From Arsenicibacter rosenii (GTDB lineage Bacteria > Bacteroidota > Bacteroidia > Cytophagales > Spirosomataceae): a DNA stretch of 64,000 bases. The notes beneath the pieces were generated by a model that was not told where the DNA came from, did not search any database, and saw only the letters and a program-made list of their open reading frames with translations. Below, piece by piece: positions 61,780-64,000 of this stretch; the stretch's first letter is position 1, and every line of letters starts with the position of its first letter. The position numbers and the translations under genes are program-made. The stretch spans positions 186,001 through 250,000 of the forward strand of contig NZ_MORL01000006.1 in the NCBI RefSeq assembly GCF_001870735.1. Direction: 5' to 3'.

Positions 61780-62472
61780 CTATTGTTCAACCGACAAGAG
61801 TTCACCGACTTCAAAACTAACGAACACTTTTTCGGTGCTAACCTTAAGCAATGGGTGCTTGAAGTGGTTGATCGACAGTTCTTCATCGTAGTTCTGGGCA
61901 ATCCGCTGGCCCGGAATCCGGACAACCAGCGTATCCGAAACTCCTTTCAGCAATTTGGCCGGCCCTTCGACCGTGATCGTATTCGGGGTAATGTTGATCA
62001 GACTTGTTACCACATGACGGGGCGCCATGTTCAGGTGCAGGCTATCGGCGACCAGGTGAATGGTTTTAATAGTACGCCGGTCAAACCCGAGTTCAAAGGT
62101 GTCGGCTACGATGTAGTTGACACGCAGGTTTTTGGCCTGTTCATCCAGCGCTTCGGCCAGTACAGAGGTATTGATGCTTTTGGCGCGAAGCGGGTTGTTG
62201 ACCACATATTTGATCGGGTCGTTCTGAAAAGGCAGAAAGGCCTGACCAAACAGATACCAGCCACTGCCTACCAGATTCAGCGTGATGGTTTGCGGCAGGG
62301 GAGTGGTCGGAATGTAAAGCGAATCGTCGTAAACAAACTGAATCGGGTAGTTCACATTACGGGAATATCCCGTTTTGTTAAGCGCATTCAGTAACCAAAA
62401 TAACGAAGCAGCCAGCAGGCATAAGATGAGCTTAACCGGCTGAAATGTTTTTGATCGGGCAGATGGAGTCAC
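61780..62472 (-). CDS. YbbR-like domain membrane protein
   Basis: A 230-aa protein with one N-terminal membrane helix (LILCLLAASLFWLLNAL) and two YbbR-type beta domains (YPIQFVYDDSLYIPTTPLPQTITLNLVG; ITPNTITVEGPAKLLKGVSDTLVV). The frame is open to an ATG at 62550, but that codon lies inside the yajC terminator hairpin, so the GTG at 62472 is the more likely start. YbbR domains act in cell-envelope regulation; the Bacteroidota role is unknown. Confidence 0.8.
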   Translation of the reverse strand: MTPSARSKTFQPVKLILCLLAASLFWLLNALNKTGYSRNVNYPIQFVYDDSLYIPTTPLPQTITLNLVGSGWYLFGQAFLPFQNDPIKYVVNNPLRAKSINTSVLAEALDEQAKNLRVNYIVADTFELGFDRRTIKTIHLVADSLHLNMAPRHVVTSLINITPNTITVEGPAKLLKGVSDTLVVRIPGQRIAQNYDEELSINHFKHPLLKVSTEKVFVSFEVGELLSVEQ

Positions 62473-62520
62473 TGTAAGAAAGTTTGCGTGCTGCGAAGAA
62501 GGGGGCTGCAAAAAAGAAAA

Positions 62521-62561
62521 CTGCGCTACCGGTGCATCTTGTGCCGGCACCGGTAGCGCAG
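62521..62561 (-). terminator. Terminator of yajC
   Basis: Perfect 15-bp inverted repeat CTGCGCTACCGGTGC / GCACCGGTAGCGCAG, starting 12 bp after the yajC stop, with a T-rich minus-strand continuation (TTTTCTTTTTT). Confidence 0.85.
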
Positions 62562-62573
62562 CCAGCAGAGACG

Positions 62574-62882
62574 TTATTTCGTTTCAGGCGTTTTAACGGT
62601 AGCCTCGCGCGAAATGGAGTTTTTTTCGAAGGTGAGCTTCACTCCCTTGTCTACTTCGATGGTTACGGTAGTGCCATCGACCGAAGCAATTTTGCCGTGT
62701 AGCCCACCGATGGTAACAACACTGTCGCCTTTTTTGAGGCTATCGACAAACGACCGCTGCTCTTTTTGCTTTTTTTGCTGCGGCCGGATCATGAAGAAGT
62801 ACATCACACCAGCGATACCGACCCAAAGAAGGACCTGATAAATCATCTGATTTGACTGTGCTTGTAAGAGGATTGATTGCAT
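62574..62882 (-). CDS. yajC: Preprotein translocase subunit YajC
   Basis: A 102-aa Sec accessory protein. One N-terminal membrane helix (LLWVGIAGVMYFFMI) is followed by RPQQKKQKEQ, then the beta-rich cytosolic domain (LKKGDSVVTIGGLHGKIASVDGTTVTIEVDKGVKLTFEK) typical of YajC. Slightly Ser/Gln-rich N-terminal extension. Sits in the nusB to coaE cluster. Confidence 0.95.
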   Translation of the reverse strand: MQSILLQAQSNQMIYQVLLWVGIAGVMYFFMIRPQQKKQKEQRSFVDSLKKGDSVVTIGGLHGKIASVDGTTVTIEVDKGVKLTFEKNSISREATVKTPETK

Positions 62883-62898
62883 GACGTTTTGGTTTCAG

Positions 62899-62925
62899 GT
62901 TTCATGCCAGACAAAGGCATGAAAC
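62899..62925 (-). terminator. Terminator of the DUF1573 gene
   Basis: Perfect 10-bp stem GTTTCATGCC / GGCATGAAAC with a 7-base loop, 3 bp past the stop at 62929. Confidence 0.65.
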
Positions 62926-62928
62926 AAG

Positions 62929-63387
62929 CTATTTGGATTGTGTTGAATCGTTTTTGGCGGTCCCCGGTTTATCGACATAGACCCTGAACTGGAGGTCGGT
63001 CATGGCGGGCTCCGTATTAGCGAAGATGGTCACGGTCTTGCTTTGCTCGCCCTCTTTATTGCGGCTGTTGAAGCGTACTTTGACAAACGATTCTTCGCCC
63101 GGCTCGATGGGTTCGCGCGGCCATTCGGGGGTCGTACACCCACAGGAAGCCGTAATGTTGTTAATGATCAGCGGATAGGCGCCGGTATTGGTAAACAGGA
63201 ATTTATGCTCAATGGTATCGCCTTCGGTGATATTACCGAAATCATGGATACCTTTTTCCTTAAAAGTGATTTTCGGCATTTTATCCGAAGCCACCGTACT
63301 GGCCGATTCGCCTTGCTTGCGGTTGTCGCAGGCCAGCTGGCCCCAACCCAGTCCGATCAGCAGCAGTGCGATAAGTGGTTGTTTCAT
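62929..63387 (-). CDS. DUF1573 lipoprotein (ASPM/Hydin-like fold)
   Basis: A 152-aa protein with a signal and lipobox (GLGWGQLAC). The DUF1573 pattern is clear: GIHDFGNITEGDTIEHKFLFTNTGAYPLIINNITASCGCTTPEW, with the conserved SCGCT and PGEESFVKVRFNS. Its function in the periplasm is unknown but it is widespread next to nusB/yajC in Bacteroidota. Confidence 0.93.
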   Translation of the reverse strand: MKQPLIALLLIGLGWGQLACDNRKQGESASTVASDKMPKITFKEKGIHDFGNITEGDTIEHKFLFTNTGAYPLIINNITASCGCTTPEWPREPIEPGEESFVKVRFNSRNKEGEQSKTVTIFANTEPAMTDLQFRVYVDKPGTAKNDSTQSK

Positions 63388-63421
63388 TTACCCGACATTT
63401 TCAGTGAAAACCGCAGGACCG

Positions 63422-63459
63422 AAACCGGTTGACTACCCGGCCGGGCAGTCAACCGGTTT
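63422..63459 (-). terminator. Terminator of the YtxH gene
   Basis: 13-bp perfect stem AAACCGGTTGACT / AGTCAACCGGTTT (63422-63434, 63447-63459) with an internal CCCGG/CCGGG helix. Confidence 0.75.
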
Positions 63460-63468
63460 TGATACCGT

Positions 63469-63771
63469 TTAGCTGTTTTGCTTTTTGATTTGTGCCATCA
63501 GCCGGTCAACATCTTCCAGCAGTTTTTCGGCTTTTTCGCGGGCATCGTTCACCACGCGCTGGCCTTCACTTTTCTGAAAGTTTTCAGGAAGTTCAGCCGA
63601 ATTCAACAAATCAGTGATCAGCGACTCCAGCTGGTTCCGGTATTTTGATAACCGGTACGACAGTTTATCCCGTGTGACTTCTCCTTTTTCCGGAGCATAC
63701 AACAACCCTACTACGGCACCCGTAGCAGCGCCGGTCAGGAAAAATAATAAATCGCGACTTGTGCGGCTCAT
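63469..63771 (-). CDS. YtxH-domain small membrane protein
   Basis: A 100-aa protein. The N-terminal glycine-rich helix LLFFLTGAATGAVVGLLYAPEKGEVTRDKL is the YtxH/GvpP signature (G-x(3)-G-x(2)-G...LLfAPksG), followed by an amphipathic coiled tail. Small stress-linked membrane protein; precise function unknown. Lies between nusB and DUF1573. Confidence 0.9.
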   Translation of the reverse strand: MSRTSRDLLFFLTGAATGAVVGLLYAPEKGEVTRDKLSYRLSKYRNQLESLITDLLNSAELPENFQKSEGQRVVNDAREKAEKLLEDVDRLMAQIKKQNS

Positions 63772-63860
63772 AACTTTAGCTGGTTTATGGTCGAAAACTG
63801 TCCTTAACGCCCCGCAGGATACCCCGCTTGCAAAGGATTGGCTAATTTCCGATCAATCAA

Positions 63861-64000
63861 TTACTTGTTATCTAACAGACCACGGCCACTCTTGCGAAGT
63901 TTACCGGTGTTTGTCAGCTTCGTCGAAAGATTGTCTAAAATTCCGTTCACAAACTTACCGCTTTTGGGCGTACTGTACGCTTTTGCGAGCTCAATATATT
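63861..64000 (-). CDS. nusB: Transcription antitermination factor NusB (C-terminus only)
   Basis: The minus-strand frame ending at 63861 reads YIELAKAYSTPKSGKFVNGILDNL followed by LRKSGRGLLDNK, the conserved C-terminal segment of NusB (A-K-x-Y-S-T-x-x-s-x-x-F-V-N-G-I-L). The window cuts off the N-terminal part. NusB acts with NusE/S10 in rRNA antitermination. Confidence 0.9.
   Translation of the reverse strand, partial: YIELAKAYSTPKSGKFVNGILDNLSTKLTNTGKLRKSGRGLLDNK

Overview
The window looks like a chromosome segment of a Bacteroidota member, most likely a Cytophagales bacterium of the Spirosoma/Rudanella type. The evidence is two SusC/SusD polysaccharide utilisation loci (PULs) with FecR/ECF-sigma regulators, a CTnDOT-like integrase, and the housekeeping order nusB / YtxH / DUF1573 / yajC / ybbR-like / coaE at the right edge. 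No species can be assigned from the sequence alone. Most host genes look moderately GC-rich; two blocks (about 9.4-12.9 kb and 19.2-23.6 kb) are clearly AT-rich and look acquired.

Layout. 1-8965 (minus): an ECF sigma / FecR / SusC / SusD / LamG-lipoprotein / solute-binding-lipoprotein operon. 9297-9383: tRNA-Ser(GGA), whose last bases are repeated at 20402-20417, so 9372-20417 is an integrative element of about 11 kb. Its left end carries cargo (a DNA methyltransferase plus a DGQHR protein with a nuclease-like N-terminus). Its core is a 116-aa protein, a RimK-like ATP-grasp ligase, a primase-polymerase-like protein, an iteron-rich putative origin, a RepA-type ATPase, a tyrosine recombinase and two HTH regulators. 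Beyond the right att site come a SMEK-NACHT STAND NTPase and a 5'-truncated second copy of the 116-aa gene. This repeats the order att / defence cargo / 116-aa gene and is best read as the remnant of a second, tandem element.

24.1-32 kb holds host genes: a DUF692 (MNIO) enzyme with a previously unlisted 52-aa cysteine-containing precursor-like peptide 12 bp upstream, an M28 peptidase, an ECF sigma factor, a FAD dehydrogenase, an acyl-CoA dehydrogenase and a WYL regulator. 32.1-42.4 kb is the most unusual region. It has an ECF sigma / membrane anti-sigma-like pair, a secreted and membrane-anchored TPR-CHAT protease, a tandem array of nine 44-residue lipopeptide genes sharing an invariant C-terminus (GDTNHLGGGRPR), an 852-aa protein of unknown family, and an XRE/ImmA-like regulator with a 27-bp palindrome just before its start.

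44.3-56.8 kb (plus) is a second PUL: FecR, SusC, SusD, two lipoproteins and two heparinase II/III-type lyases, predicted to act on a uronic-acid polysaccharide. It is followed by a decayed GH29 fucosidase. 57.4-64 kb holds an esterase, small membrane proteins, an amidase, and the coaE to nusB housekeeping run.

The strongest leads for undescribed biology are the nine-copy lipopeptide array next to the CHAT protease, the DUF692/52-aa peptide pair, and the tandem tRNA-Ser elements with an exchangeable defence slot.
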